Below, piece after piece: positions 49,344 to 58,475 of a DNA stretch of 64,000 bases (the first letter of the stretch is position 1; each line of letters opens with the position of its first letter). The notes beneath the pieces are model-generated. The model did no database searches and was not told the origin of the DNA. It saw nothing but the letters and a program-made list of their open reading frames with translations. Source of the DNA: JAFDZW01 sp964404255 (GTDB lineage Bacteria; Bacteroidota; Ignavibacteria; Palsa-1295); the NCBI GenBank assembly GCA_964404255.1, contig CAYOJJ010000016.1, positions 1 to 64,000 on the forward strand, written 5' to 3'. The position numbers were made by a program, and so were the translations under genes.

Positions 49344-50663
49344 ATGAAAATTCATACCATCATCGCCGTGCTATTAGTGCTGTTCGTCAGTACGGTTTCC
49401 GCTCAAGAACAGCAAAAGCAAGACCTACGGCAACAACCGCTCGATGAAAGTGGATGGAAGGCGATTTATACCCCCGCCTTTATTGCTCCAAATACTTCTC
49501 TTATGGGGATTCAATTCCCATCTAAGGATACTGGATATGTAGTATATAATAATGGAAATAGCCTTGTACTTCTAAGGTCAATTAATGCAGGTCAAACGTG
49601 GGATTCTATTTCCTCCCAACTTCCAACCGTACCTCGTTTCTATAACTCCACTCTTGGCTATGCTCTGTTAAATGATACCTGTTGGAAAACGACGGATGGG
49701 GGATTTACATGGAAATTGTATCATGCGGTCCCGGCTCTTTTTGGACGCCCTACTTTTTTTGATAGCGATACCGGAATAACATTAGGAGTAGGTAGAAGTA
49801 CCGACGGCGGCCAAACTTGGAAAAGAGTTTTGCAGAATTTTGCCTACGATTTAAACGAATCAGAACTCGGTATAGCAAGTAAAAAGGTAGCTTATGTCGT
49901 AGGCAACTATACTAAGTTTGATTTTGGCAATCCATTATCTGATGGGAGTGCTTTGGTTCTTAAGAGTACGGATGTAGGATTAACCTGGGATAGAATACGA
50001 AATAATAAGCATGATAATTTTTATGCTTGTCAGGCTTTTGATGAACAAGTACTCTATGCTTTTAGTCAATACGGAAATTTTTATCGTTCTACAAATGGGA
50101 GTGTGAATTGGGATTCGATATTTTTAGTTGATTCAAAAACAAAAGGACTAACAGGAATGTCCTTTATTGATAAGGGGCACGGTGTTTTAGTCGGATGGGG
50201 CGAAGCAAATCATGTCCCTTCTTCATTTGTTTTCTACACAAATGATTCGGGTAAAACTTGGCAACCACAGCCGTTTCCCTCAATTGCAGAGCGGCTTTAT
50301 TGGGTTGCGATGCTAAATGATAGTATTGTATATGCTGCCGGAGAAAAAAGTCTCTATAGAACTACAACCGCCGGTAAGCCTTCAACGGTACATCAACATA
50401 CAATAGATTTTCACGTTCAAACCTTCCCGAACCCTTCCCCGGGATTTCTCACTATACAGTATCAGTTACCTACTACTTCGAGCGTTTCATTTCGGTTCTA
50501 CGACCTACAGGGACAAACCCTTTCGGTTGTAAATCCCGGGATACAGGAAGCGGGATTACATCAAATACAATACGATGGTACGTCTCTTAGTAACGGTATG
50601 TACTTCTTTCAACTAAGTACGCCAGTCGATTCTTATACCGGTCAGTTCTCAATTCTAAAATAA
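49344..50663 (+). CDS. prophage-encoded T9SS-exported Asp-box protein
   Basis: The 439-residue protein has a signal peptide (KIHTIIAVLLVLFVSTVSAQ). A beta-propeller of Asp-box blades follows (SINAGQTWDSI, KTTDGGFTWKL, RSTDGGQTWKRV, KSTDVGLTWDRI, TNDSGKTWQPQ). A complete T9SS type A sorting domain ends it (VQTFPNPSPGFLTIQYQL, FYDLQGQTLS, LSNGMYFFQLS). The host's type IX machinery would export it and anchor it outside. It lies inside the prophage, after terminase and the small XRE gene and before the giant gene at 50677, 13 bases away. It is therefore lysogenic cargo rather than a virion part. It resembles the host protein at 9294. Confidence 0.82.
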   Translation: MKIHTIIAVLLVLFVSTVSAQEQQKQDLRQQPLDESGWKAIYTPAFIAPNTSLMGIQFPSKDTGYVVYNNGNSLVLLRSINAGQTWDSISSQLPTVPRFYNSTLGYALLNDTCWKTTDGGFTWKLYHAVPALFGRPTFFDSDTGITLGVGRSTDGGQTWKRVLQNFAYDLNESELGIASKKVAYVVGNYTKFDFGNPLSDGSALVLKSTDVGLTWDRIRNNKHDNFYACQAFDEQVLYAFSQYGNFYRSTNGSVNWDSIFLVDSKTKGLTGMSFIDKGHGVLVGWGEANHVPSSFVFYTNDSGKTWQPQPFPSIAERLYWVAMLNDSIVYAAGEKSLYRTTTAGKPSTVHQHTIDFHVQTFPNPSPGFLTIQYQLPTTSSVSFRFYDLQGQTLSVVNPGIQEAGLHQIQYDGTSLSNGMYFFQLSTPVDSYTGQFSILK

Positions 50664-50676
50664 GGAGCCACGTCTT

Positions 50677-53600
50677 ATGAAAAATTTTATAACGGCTTGC
50701 CGCTACGCGGTAGCATTACTTATACTTTCTATTCTTTGTATTTTTTCCTCTGTTCGTGCTCAAATGATCGTCGAGGACGGATGGGAAATCCATGACTCCA
50801 TCCATTGTGGTACGTTCGGAATGTATGGAATGGGGATGTATGCACCGGGCGAGTATGGCTTTAGCGATACCGGCCAAGTAAAGAAACAGATGGATTCGCT
50901 CGGCGTCAACTGGGGTAATGAATGGGATCATGTACCGCCTAAGGTAGATTATGGTAACCACGTGTACGGCGGTACTGCGAGAGGAATCGACGGCGTGTTT
51001 CCCGATCTTACACAACTCTGCAAATACAAATGTCTTGAGTGGTTTGCACTACCATTCCGTATCCCTGACCGATTTTATCCGGGCCTATTCTGGCAATATC
51101 ATGCAAAAAATGTACATGATACCGGGGATGTTCATAATAATACGTACGATGAAAACGATATTTCTCCCTATACCGAGTTCGCAAAAGTCCCGGCGTTTGT
51201 TACGGATACGTTTACGACATCGTTACATGGTTCTCCTTCGCTTGTACATTACGGCGATGAAGGCCGTGTGATTCTTGGAATGAGTGACAACCGCGATCCG
51301 CGAAGAATGCTTAAGTACCAGATTAATGCGTTCTTTGCACCCGTACCGGGTACAACTCGGTATAAGAGGGACACAGCACAACAAAGCCACCCGGACACCG
51401 CAAAGACATTTTCAGTAACGTTGGTTTTTAATGCCGATACCAAAACGGCAAACATAGATACAACACTTGCAAATCATAGACCTACAGATAGTTTACCGTT
51501 AATACGATTACAAGTATTATATAAAGATAGCACTCAGCCTACTTTCCCATTAACACCATTCAAAACGGCAACACAACCCTCGAATGCCGGGTGGTGGAAA
51601 ATAATAGATACAACTATTACAAAAGCAATTTATGATAAGCTCGACGATGACTGGCACTATGCCGATGAAATGGAAAGCGGTACTGCCGCTCATTCGTGGA
51701 AATTCAAACAGTTGCATATAATCTTGACAGATATTCCTGCACACTTAAGAAAGTATTTAGATGAGTCTCGGAAACTATATACACCTTCACTACAAGATAG
51801 TGGCTATTTAGAATTTGGAACTGAAAACGACCATAATCCTGATGAAACTCCGGCTGCAATAACTACTTTCTCAAATCCTGATAACTTAATTGAGAATAAC
51901 ACCCCACCTTTACAAGCAAGGCATTTAATAGAGACTCGTGTTCTCTCAACCTATCGTACAACAGTACGAGTACGTTCACTAACCTATCAGGATACGATAA
52001 CCGATAAATTCTTATACAGGAAAATTGACCCGCTTACCGGCAAATCTCATTCGTGCGAACCGAACGGAAAGTTCGGCGGCTTCGATAGCGTAGTAGCGGC
52101 AACAGCGTCGGATTGGTCGGACTCGGTTGACAACAAACGTTACGGGGTTCACTGGCAGGATACAAGATGGGAAACACACCGGTATGCGTATCCTATGATT
52201 GCTTATGTCGATTATATTGGTACGCCGTATAAGCTGTATTCTCATTGGCACGAACAGGACGACGGCGGTCATAGCTTATACTTCCGCCGCGACCGTTTGA
52301 GTTTTGACGATGTACCGCCTTCAATGTTTGAGAACGAAGGTCAAATGTTTACCGGCCCTAACCTTTGCCCCGGCGATTATGTAGGACTCAGAACCCGAGG
52401 CATAACCGGTTCATGGCCGAGCGCAAAAGATACTTCGATCAATGGCTTAGTATTTACCCGCCGCAACGGTGCAACGGATTTCACTTCGTATAAGGCTTAC
52501 GATTCCATCTATAATGGTCATTGGTACTATTCCCATTTTATAAGAAAGTCCGTTCATGTAGCACACGACCATCCGGCAAATAAGCGTTCTGCCATTGAAG
52601 CAAATATGCAAACGTGGGGAGCGTTTACCGATAGTGTGGTTTGGGATGCTACTAATTCCAAATGGGATTTCTTTTCTCATAAGTCCCATTGGGATATTAA
52701 AATGGCCTTCCCGGAAGAAATTGTAGGCACTACCCTTGCTTTCTTAGCGGATGGAATTACAGCCTTTAATAATCCACAAATTTTCTATCCGGGGTATATT
52801 GATGGCGGAATCCCCGGGGCGTTAGCAGTACAGCACTGGACGTTCGTGCCACCGGACACTACTCACGGACAATTAGTAACGTGGGTGCATGATTACAATT
52901 ATGGAAAAATTCGAGGTCCGTGGTTTGCCAATTCAGCCGGTCACTACCTATGGACAAATACCGGTTCACTTCATAACAACGATAATACCACGCCGCTCGG
53001 CAATATGTATCTCGGTTTTTCGAATACCTTTCTTGCTACCAAACGGGTAATGGAACGGATAAACCAGATATACGGCTCGAAGAACGGCAATAAATATCCG
53101 CTTACGCGAATGACCTGGCTCGATGCGTATTCAAATAATTTAGCGTCTAACGATACCTTAAATAAATTCTTTACCGTTGACGATAGTATTTCGAAGGCGA
53201 AGGCTTATCTAAAAGTCAGCAAAACGCAAATGGTAAAACTACAATCGAGGGACACGAAACGCGGGTTCATCGATTCTACGGCCATTGATTCTGCGTGGCG
53301 GACTATGGCAGAGGTCGGGTTATTTAAAGATAGTATTTCGCCTTCAGTGGTAAACTACGCGGCACTGGTAGTTAATACACGCTTGTACCCCTCGCTTCAA
53401 GATGCCGATGATGCCGGGTATTATAATGCTCCGTTTAACAGTGCGGATTCCAGTAGGAGTATTGGAATCTATGGGGACATCGATACCAGAAAAGTATTCT
53501 TCAAAATAGATACGTCGAAATTCCCGGCTTCGTTTAGAAGTAATTATTATGTAGTACGCGACACGTGGCACCCCGACACTACGTGGCTTGTCAAATCGGA

Positions 53601-56004
53601 TTCCGAGTTTGCGGTATATCTAAAACCCGGCGAAGGAAAGTTCTTATACTTTGAAAAAGGGATTTCTATACAAGCGGCAAAAGGAGCCGGGTCAACTCCG
53701 GCAGAATTCGCTTTCAATAATGGTCGTCGTGTTGCCGAGCGTATGAAAGGAACCCGCGATGTTATAACTTATACACGCGGCGGAAAATTATATGTCAGTA
53801 CGCCGCTTCGTGGAAAGTTTGTACCGGGATTGAATCAAACTTCGGATGAGGATAACATTTCGACCGGCGTGGAGACAATGATTTCGGATAGTATTAGCGG
53901 AGCTTGTCATCGCCCGTCTATTTGTGTTGCCCGAAATGACACGGCGGTAGCAATAGCGTTTTGGAAATGGCCGTCTCAATTATGGGTAGCTTATCAGACC
54001 CGCCCCGATAGCGGTTGGCATACGGTAATGAGTAACGATACACTTTCTCTATTCGATACCACGGCAGACTTTTCCGGTGTAACGCCGGTGTGTGCTCCGC
54101 TTAATGATAGCGTTTGGGTAGTAGCAGCATCGTATCAGGGCGATTTGACCGCGTTCCCAAAAAAGGCGGCGGGCATTGTAACCCGGCGATTCAAACTGGC
54201 AAAGAAAACGGGAGGGTACGACCTTGTATTTATCAATAATCCGAGTACTCCTACCTACCTGACATCGGATACAGGAAGGGCGTTCTTTCCTACGCTTACT
54301 TCGCGGCCTATAGCCGATTCGTTATTCCCGATGAGACTGGCATGGCAACAGAGCGGAGACATTCATTACGAACGGTTCAAATGGAATGCTACCAATACAG
54401 CTAACGGGCCTGTTATTAATGGAGCCACCGTTATTTCGAGAGGCTTGCCAACCTTATGTACGAATAGACATCCTTCTATTGCTACTATAGGCTTTGATAA
54501 CCAAAGCCGGGGTACGTTGGCGAGACTGGATACGGTAATACTGCCGCCGGTTGACCCGGTAGTATTGATAGATTATGTCGCATGGGAAGCCGTGCTTATT
54601 GATTCGCCTAAAATTACTACTCACGGGCAATGGTGGCCGGTAATGAGAACAAGCCAACAGCCGGTCAATAAGGCAAATCCGATGGTTTGGCAACGTTCGT
54701 TCCAAATCTTTAAGCCGGATACCACGAGCGACGGATTCCGTTTCCCGGTGGTATCGTCGGAGAATACCGCTTTAACTACCTTCATTGCTCCAATAACCGG
54801 AGTCATTTCTACTCATCCGATTAAAATCGGAAAGCCGCAGAAAATTACCAACTTCGGATATAAAAATGCAGTGCAACTGGCATGGCAAAATTATTCCAGT
54901 GAACGGCTTGAACTGGCAATGAACTATAGTGCGGCTTGGTATAAAGGCGGGTTGCTCGAACGAGGTCTTATTCCATCGTTAGCACAAACGACCGATAGTA
55001 TTTCGCACTACGGATTTGCTCCACGTTCCATTGTATTTATTAACGATTCGTTCAATACCGATCTTACTCATAGCAATCATGTTCGCGTAACGAACGGATG
55101 GTCGCCGTGGATAGATACGACCACCCTTATGGGGACAACCTTACGCTTCGTTATTTTCGATTCAACGCACCAGTGCCCCTTACCTCACAGTATCGTTGGC
55201 TCTCTCGACAACAATTCGTTGATCGCTCCGATCGGCGGCGGGCCGAGCACCGGTATCTACTGGTTACCGGTTGACTTTACGGATGGTTCGGTGTTGCCGG
55301 AAGGCTGGCCCGTAGGAATGCCGAAAAGTCCGTCGGATATGTCGTCGACGAACTTCCCCCTTAACTACGACGATCAAATAACCCTGAGTCGTCAGATGGA
55401 AATAGATGACACCGCACAACTCAGGCTGCTACTTAATAGTGCAACCGATACCGTTTCTATTGCTTATACGCTTCGGCGTTCGGTCGATTCCACGGTCATT
55501 GCAACGATTGAAAAGAGTATCATTACAAAAGATACTATTATCGGTCCCGGCTATGGCCTCGTTAATCCTACCGTTGTCTATTATCATTATACCGGCTCAA
55601 CGGATACCGGGTTTATTTCGATTGATCTGGCACACACCGAAGGAGACCTTTTAGACCGAACGGCTATCGTTCTTAACGACGGCGATAATCTACCGCTCTC
55701 TTCGTATAAGAAGGCGGCACCCCCGAAGGTTACGGCAACACCGAAAGAACTTTCTGTTGCGGTCATACCGAACCCGTTCCATAGTAGTACTCAAATAACG
55801 ATTGAACCGGTGGAAAATCTACCGCTCACTGTAGCCTTGTACGATGAACTTGGCCGCAAGGTAAGCGAACTCTTTAACGGAATCGGCGACCATGAACGGT
55901 ATGAATTCACTCTGACAAACTCGCAACTTTCGGCGGGACTCTACTACCTGAGAATTCAGAATGGTACGACCATTGCAACAAAGAAAGTAGAGGTACTTAA
56001 ATAA
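50677..56004 (+). CDS. prophage-encoded giant T9SS-exported protein, 1775 residues
   Basis: The signal peptide is LLILSILCIFSSVRAQ within the first 30 residues. Residues of about 30-900 contain aromatic-rich segments (MYGMGMYAPGEYGFSDTGQV, LYSHWHEQDDGGHSLYFRRD, NNPQIFYPGYIDGG) that do not match a family I recognise. About 1000-1560 look like propeller or sialidase-like strands (SICVARNDTAVAIAFWKWPS). The last 85 residues are a canonical T9SS type A sorting domain (VAVIPNPFHSSTQITIEPVE, YDELGRKVSELFNG, LSAGLYYLRIQNG). It forms a two-gene operon with 49344. Virion use is unlikely because of the signal peptide. Plausible roles are surface adhesin, enzyme or receptor masking. Confidence 0.8.
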   Translation: MKNFITACRYAVALLILSILCIFSSVRAQMIVEDGWEIHDSIHCGTFGMYGMGMYAPGEYGFSDTGQVKKQMDSLGVNWGNEWDHVPPKVDYGNHVYGGTARGIDGVFPDLTQLCKYKCLEWFALPFRIPDRFYPGLFWQYHAKNVHDTGDVHNNTYDENDISPYTEFAKVPAFVTDTFTTSLHGSPSLVHYGDEGRVILGMSDNRDPRRMLKYQINAFFAPVPGTTRYKRDTAQQSHPDTAKTFSVTLVFNADTKTANIDTTLANHRPTDSLPLIRLQVLYKDSTQPTFPLTPFKTATQPSNAGWWKIIDTTITKAIYDKLDDDWHYADEMESGTAAHSWKFKQLHIILTDIPAHLRKYLDESRKLYTPSLQDSGYLEFGTENDHNPDETPAAITTFSNPDNLIENNTPPLQARHLIETRVLSTYRTTVRVRSLTYQDTITDKFLYRKIDPLTGKSHSCEPNGKFGGFDSVVAATASDWSDSVDNKRYGVHWQDTRWETHRYAYPMIAYVDYIGTPYKLYSHWHEQDDGGHSLYFRRDRLSFDDVPPSMFENEGQMFTGPNLCPGDYVGLRTRGITGSWPSAKDTSINGLVFTRRNGATDFTSYKAYDSIYNGHWYYSHFIRKSVHVAHDHPANKRSAIEANMQTWGAFTDSVVWDATNSKWDFFSHKSHWDIKMAFPEEIVGTTLAFLADGITAFNNPQIFYPGYIDGGIPGALAVQHWTFVPPDTTHGQLVTWVHDYNYGKIRGPWFANSAGHYLWTNTGSLHNNDNTTPLGNMYLGFSNTFLATKRVMERINQIYGSKNGNKYPLTRMTWLDAYSNNLASNDTLNKFFTVDDSISKAKAYLKVSKTQMVKLQSRDTKRGFIDSTAIDSAWRTMAEVGLFKDSISPSVVNYAALVVNTRLYPSLQDADDAGYYNAPFNSADSSRSIGIYGDIDTRKVFFKIDTSKFPASFRSNYYVVRDTWHPDTTWLVKSDSEFAVYLKPGEGKFLYFEKGISIQAAKGAGSTPAEFAFNNGRRVAERMKGTRDVITYTRGGKLYVSTPLRGKFVPGLNQTSDEDNISTGVETMISDSISGACHRPSICVARNDTAVAIAFWKWPSQLWVAYQTRPDSGWHTVMSNDTLSLFDTTADFSGVTPVCAPLNDSVWVVAASYQGDLTAFPKKAAGIVTRRFKLAKKTGGYDLVFINNPSTPTYLTSDTGRAFFPTLTSRPIADSLFPMRLAWQQSGDIHYERFKWNATNTANGPVINGATVISRGLPTLCTNRHPSIATIGFDNQSRGTLARLDTVILPPVDPVVLIDYVAWEAVLIDSPKITTHGQWWPVMRTSQQPVNKANPMVWQRSFQIFKPDTTSDGFRFPVVSSENTALTTFIAPITGVISTHPIKIGKPQKITNFGYKNAVQLAWQNYSSERLELAMNYSAAWYKGGLLERGLIPSLAQTTDSISHYGFAPRSIVFINDSFNTDLTHSNHVRVTNGWSPWIDTTTLMGTTLRFVIFDSTHQCPLPHSIVGSLDNNSLIAPIGGGPSTGIYWLPVDFTDGSVLPEGWPVGMPKSPSDMSSTNFPLNYDDQITLSRQMEIDDTAQLRLLLNSATDTVSIAYTLRRSVDSTVIATIEKSIITKDTIIGPGYGLVNPTVVYYHYTGSTDTGFISIDLAHTEGDLLDRTAIVLNDGDNLPLSSYKKAAPPKVTATPKELSVAVIPNPFHSSTQITIEPVENLPLTVALYDELGRKVSELFNGIGDHERYEFTLTNSQLSAGLYYLRIQNGTTIATKKVEVLK

Positions 56005-56070
56005 CTGTTCCTGAGCGCGCTACATAGGTACTCTCACTCGCTTCGTGGAGTACTATGCCGAACGAAAAAA

Positions 56071-56143
56071 AAGCCGGGGTCTCTATGCCCCGGCTTTTGA
56101 TTTTGTGCAAACGAAAAAGCCGGAGTTCTCACGCTCCGGCTTT
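56071..56143. terminator. two tandem bidirectional terminators
   Basis: AAGCCGGGG 56071-56079 pairs with CCCCGGCTT 56088-56096, and AAAGCCGGAG 56116-56125 pairs with CTCCGGCTTT 56134-56143. Each has an A-tract before and a T-tract after, so they work on both strands. They separate the giant cargo gene from the convergent repressor operon. The near-identical stems suggest duplication. Confidence 0.82.
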
Positions 56144-56212
56144 TCTTTTACCCTGTATCCCTTCGGTTGTTGGTATCCCTATATCTGACAGGTGGTGTGT
56201 ATGCTTAGTTGA

Positions 56213-56653
56213 TTATCTTTCTCCTGTATGATTGAGATGGAACACGTGGGTAATTTCTATTAGTTCTTTTATTTCACTACTCCTAAGGCGCAGCGTGGGG
56301 TACTGCTTATTTTCAGGGACAAGAACATACTGGTTACCAATAATCCACACGCGGCGGATCAACTCCCGGTTGTCATCTAAGCGAACAATACAGAGTGCTC
56401 CGTTATCGGGGGAACTGGTAGAACTGCCAGTCACAGTATCGCCGTCGTCTATCGAGGGGGACATAGAATCGTCGGTTGCCCGAACACGCGGCACGTTCGG
56501 AACAACGGCGGCAAAACAGAGAATGAGTTTTGCCAGTACAGGCGGTTCGTTAGTTTCGGCCTTCATTCCGCTTACAAGAACCGTCGAAAGAACGAGCGGA
56601 GCCGTTATCCATTTGCGCTGTATCATATTTGCAGTGGAGTACACTTCAACCAT
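56213..56653 (-). CDS. stand-alone S24/LexA-like protein without a DNA-binding domain
   Basis: In this 146-residue protein the second half is an S24 domain: VPRVRATDDSMSPSIDDGDT holds the catalytic-type Ser (S63) in the D-S-M-x-P box, and ELIRRVWIIGNQYVLVPENK holds the position of the catalytic Lys, here Arg. The first 50 residues include a hydrophobic stretch but no helix-turn-helix. It lies 32 bases downstream of the repressor gene and is likely co-transcribed with it. It may pair with the repressor, whose own S24 Ser is lost, or act as a UmuD-like partner. Confidence 0.68.
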   Translation of the reverse strand: MVEVYSTANMIQRKWITAPLVLSTVLVSGMKAETNEPPVLAKLILCFAAVVPNVPRVRATDDSMSPSIDDGDTVTGSSTSSPDNGALCIVRLDDNRELIRRVWIIGNQYVLVPENKQYPTLRLRSSEIKELIEITHVFHLNHTGER

Positions 56654-56685
56654 CTATTGTAAAGAACTCTTGAAGCCGCAAAAAG

Positions 56686-57345
56686 TTACGTAAACTTTCG
56701 GTCGGTCTCGATCACCCTACCAATAAATAATACTTCATCGCGCGTTACCGTATGCGAACGCGCTTCCGGTTGCACCGGTACTACTCTATAGGTATTGTTT
56801 TTTGCCTTAAATACTTGAGCCAGTTCATACACCGAAGAGCCGGTTGTATAAAAGGCATGAAGTTTTTCGTTCTCAAAATCCTGTAGCGGAGCGACGATCA
56901 ACACGTCGCCGTCTTTAGCTTCAGGCAGATACCCCGAACCATGAACCCGGAAGCCAAATATATTGGGATACACCAAGTTCGTAGTAAAGGTCTCGTTAAT
57001 GATAAGCTCGGCAGGAATGCCGTTCGGAAATCCTTCGGGCGGAACGGAATCCACCACAGGGATTTGTAATAATGGAAAGTCTTCTTTCATTTTTTCCAGG
57101 TCTCGTTTTCCAGTGATGATGTACCCTACATCTATAGTAGGATAAGAATTAATAAACTTTTGAAAGAACAGAATCGGCGGCTCTGCTCTACCGGCTAAAT
57201 ACGCCCGTAATGTTTCCGGTGGCATTGCAAGCGAACGAGCCAACGTAGTAGGTCTTACGGCTAATCCTTTTATTTGCTCCCTTAAGCGAATCCCCATTTC
57301 TTTACGAAGATTCTTAACCGTTTCCTTCTTTTGATCTATTTCCAT
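56686..57345 (-). CDS. phage repressor, XRE-type with degenerate S24 domain
   Basis: The 219-residue protein has an N-terminal helix-turn-helix (RPTTLARSLAMPPETLRAYL, residues 31-50) and a C-terminal LexA-like dimerisation domain. The usual G-D-S-M box reads HGSGYLPEAKDGD (135-147), so Gly138 replaces the catalytic Ser, and no Lys is seen at VYELAQVF. Self-cleavage should therefore be impossible. It is transcribed leftward, away from the early genes, and the divergent intergenic region holds three GGTCA-N5-TGACC sites that are its likely operators. It is the equivalent of Mu c repressor. Confidence 0.8.
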   Translation of the reverse strand: MEIDQKKETVKNLRKEMGIRLREQIKGLAVRPTTLARSLAMPPETLRAYLAGRAEPPILFFQKFINSYPTIDVGYIITGKRDLEKMKEDFPLLQIPVVDSVPPEGFPNGIPAELIINETFTTNLVYPNIFGFRVHGSGYLPEAKDGDVLIVAPLQDFENEKLHAFYTTGSSVYELAQVFKAKNNTYRVVPVQPEARSHTVTRDEVLFIGRVIETDRKFT

Positions 57346-57594
57346 TGCATTTTATTACAGTAAAATTATTAAATAGGTTTCATTTTGAACATATTTTAGA
57401 TAAAAATACATTTATCGGTCAATTATTGACCTTTTTCTTGAAACTCAGTTGGCTTATTTGGTGTATAGTATAGTGATTATGCGGTCAGATTTTGACCGCA
57501 ACAAATCAAAAGGTCAACTACTGACCGGTAAATAAAATGCAATTTGGACACCGGTGTCCGTTTTTTCCCGGTAACTTATTAAAAATCATACACC
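57346..57594. promoter_or_regulatory. repressor/early operator region with three GGTCA-N5-TGACC sites
   Basis: GGTCA-ATTAT-TGACC at 57417-57431, GGTCA-GATTT-TGACC at 57483-57497 (extended by GC on both sides) and GGTCA-ACTAC-TGACC at 57512-57526 share identical half-sites and spacer length. A separate perfect palindrome GGACACCGGTGTCC lies at 57546-57559, 35 bases before the early ATG. A TATAGTATAGT stretch at 57464-57474 between sites 1 and 2 is a candidate -10 for the rightward early promoter. Sites 2 and 3 would then lie just downstream of it. Confidence 0.8.
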
Positions 57595-58446
57595 ATGAAG
57601 CAGAAAAAGCTAACGGTTACACAAAAAAAGGCTCTTTGGAGCGAGTTAAAACTGGCATTACAACTCTCGGATCGGCAGTATGAGTGTAGTCTGCTCATTA
57701 AATGTGTAGTCTGCTACGAGACGAAGCGGCACAAATTATTCCTATTGGAAAACATTACGTGGAATACCTTTATAAAGGGCTTCAATTTCTCAGATCGTAC
57801 CCTACGCCGCTACCTTGCCGCCGCCGAACTTATAGAGTTGTGGGTAAGCGAACACTACCCGGGTAGGGATTACCTGAGTGCTACCGATGTAGAAGACTTT
57901 GTCGAAGAGCGCAATCGTAACGGCTATTCGAGCGACATCAAAACCTTATTAAAAGAACGGCAGATCTCGAATTCCATCCTTCGCCATTTGAACGGTGAAA
58001 TAACCATGAAGCCGACCGAGTTCACCGCCGCGATGACTCCGCCAACAATAGAAGTTGCACCGAAGGTAATTACTACCGAAACGAACTCCAAAGCGAAAGG
58101 AACTCAATTCCCGGTACATGAAAAGATACTGGCGGCGGGATATACCTATGAACCCAAGACCGGAAAATACTACGACGAGGAGACCAACGAACTTTCTACC
58201 GAAGCCTACTCGGAGTTCGTCGATAAATCGCAGGGATTAAAAATTTTCGATGAAGCGGAAAAAATCGTTAGCGATTTTGAAGCAGAGCTACAACAACTCG
58301 AATCGTTTCGAAAAGACTTTTTAGCCTATTCGAAAACGCACCGCTCCCCGGCAGACAAACGAACCATCGCCGAACGTCACAAAGCCATAGAAGAAAAAAC
58401 CATTGCTCTGGTACATAGAGTCTCTACGATGCTTAACCCTAAATAA
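57595..58446 (+). CDS. first early gene, unknown function
   Basis: The 283-residue protein begins with a basic helical region (KKLTVTQKKALWSELKLALQ). A possible helix-turn-helix follows around residues 55-80 (WNTFIKGFNFSDRTLRRYLA), then a linker of about 140-175, and a C-terminal coiled coil (EKIVSDFEAELQQLESFRKD). It stands where Mu has ner. Autoregulation or target-site control during transposition is likely from place only. It is followed 29 bases later by the MuB-like gene. Confidence 0.5.
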   Translation: MKQKKLTVTQKKALWSELKLALQLSDRQYECSLLIKCVVCYETKRHKLFLLENITWNTFIKGFNFSDRTLRRYLAAAELIELWVSEHYPGRDYLSATDVEDFVEERNRNGYSSDIKTLLKERQISNSILRHLNGEITMKPTEFTAAMTPPTIEVAPKVITTETNSKAKGTQFPVHEKILAAGYTYEPKTGKYYDEETNELSTEAYSEFVDKSQGLKIFDEAEKIVSDFEAELQQLESFRKDFLAYSKTHRSPADKRTIAERHKAIEEKTIALVHRVSTMLNPK

Positions 58447-58475
58447 TTTTTCACTATACCAATACGTACATATTC

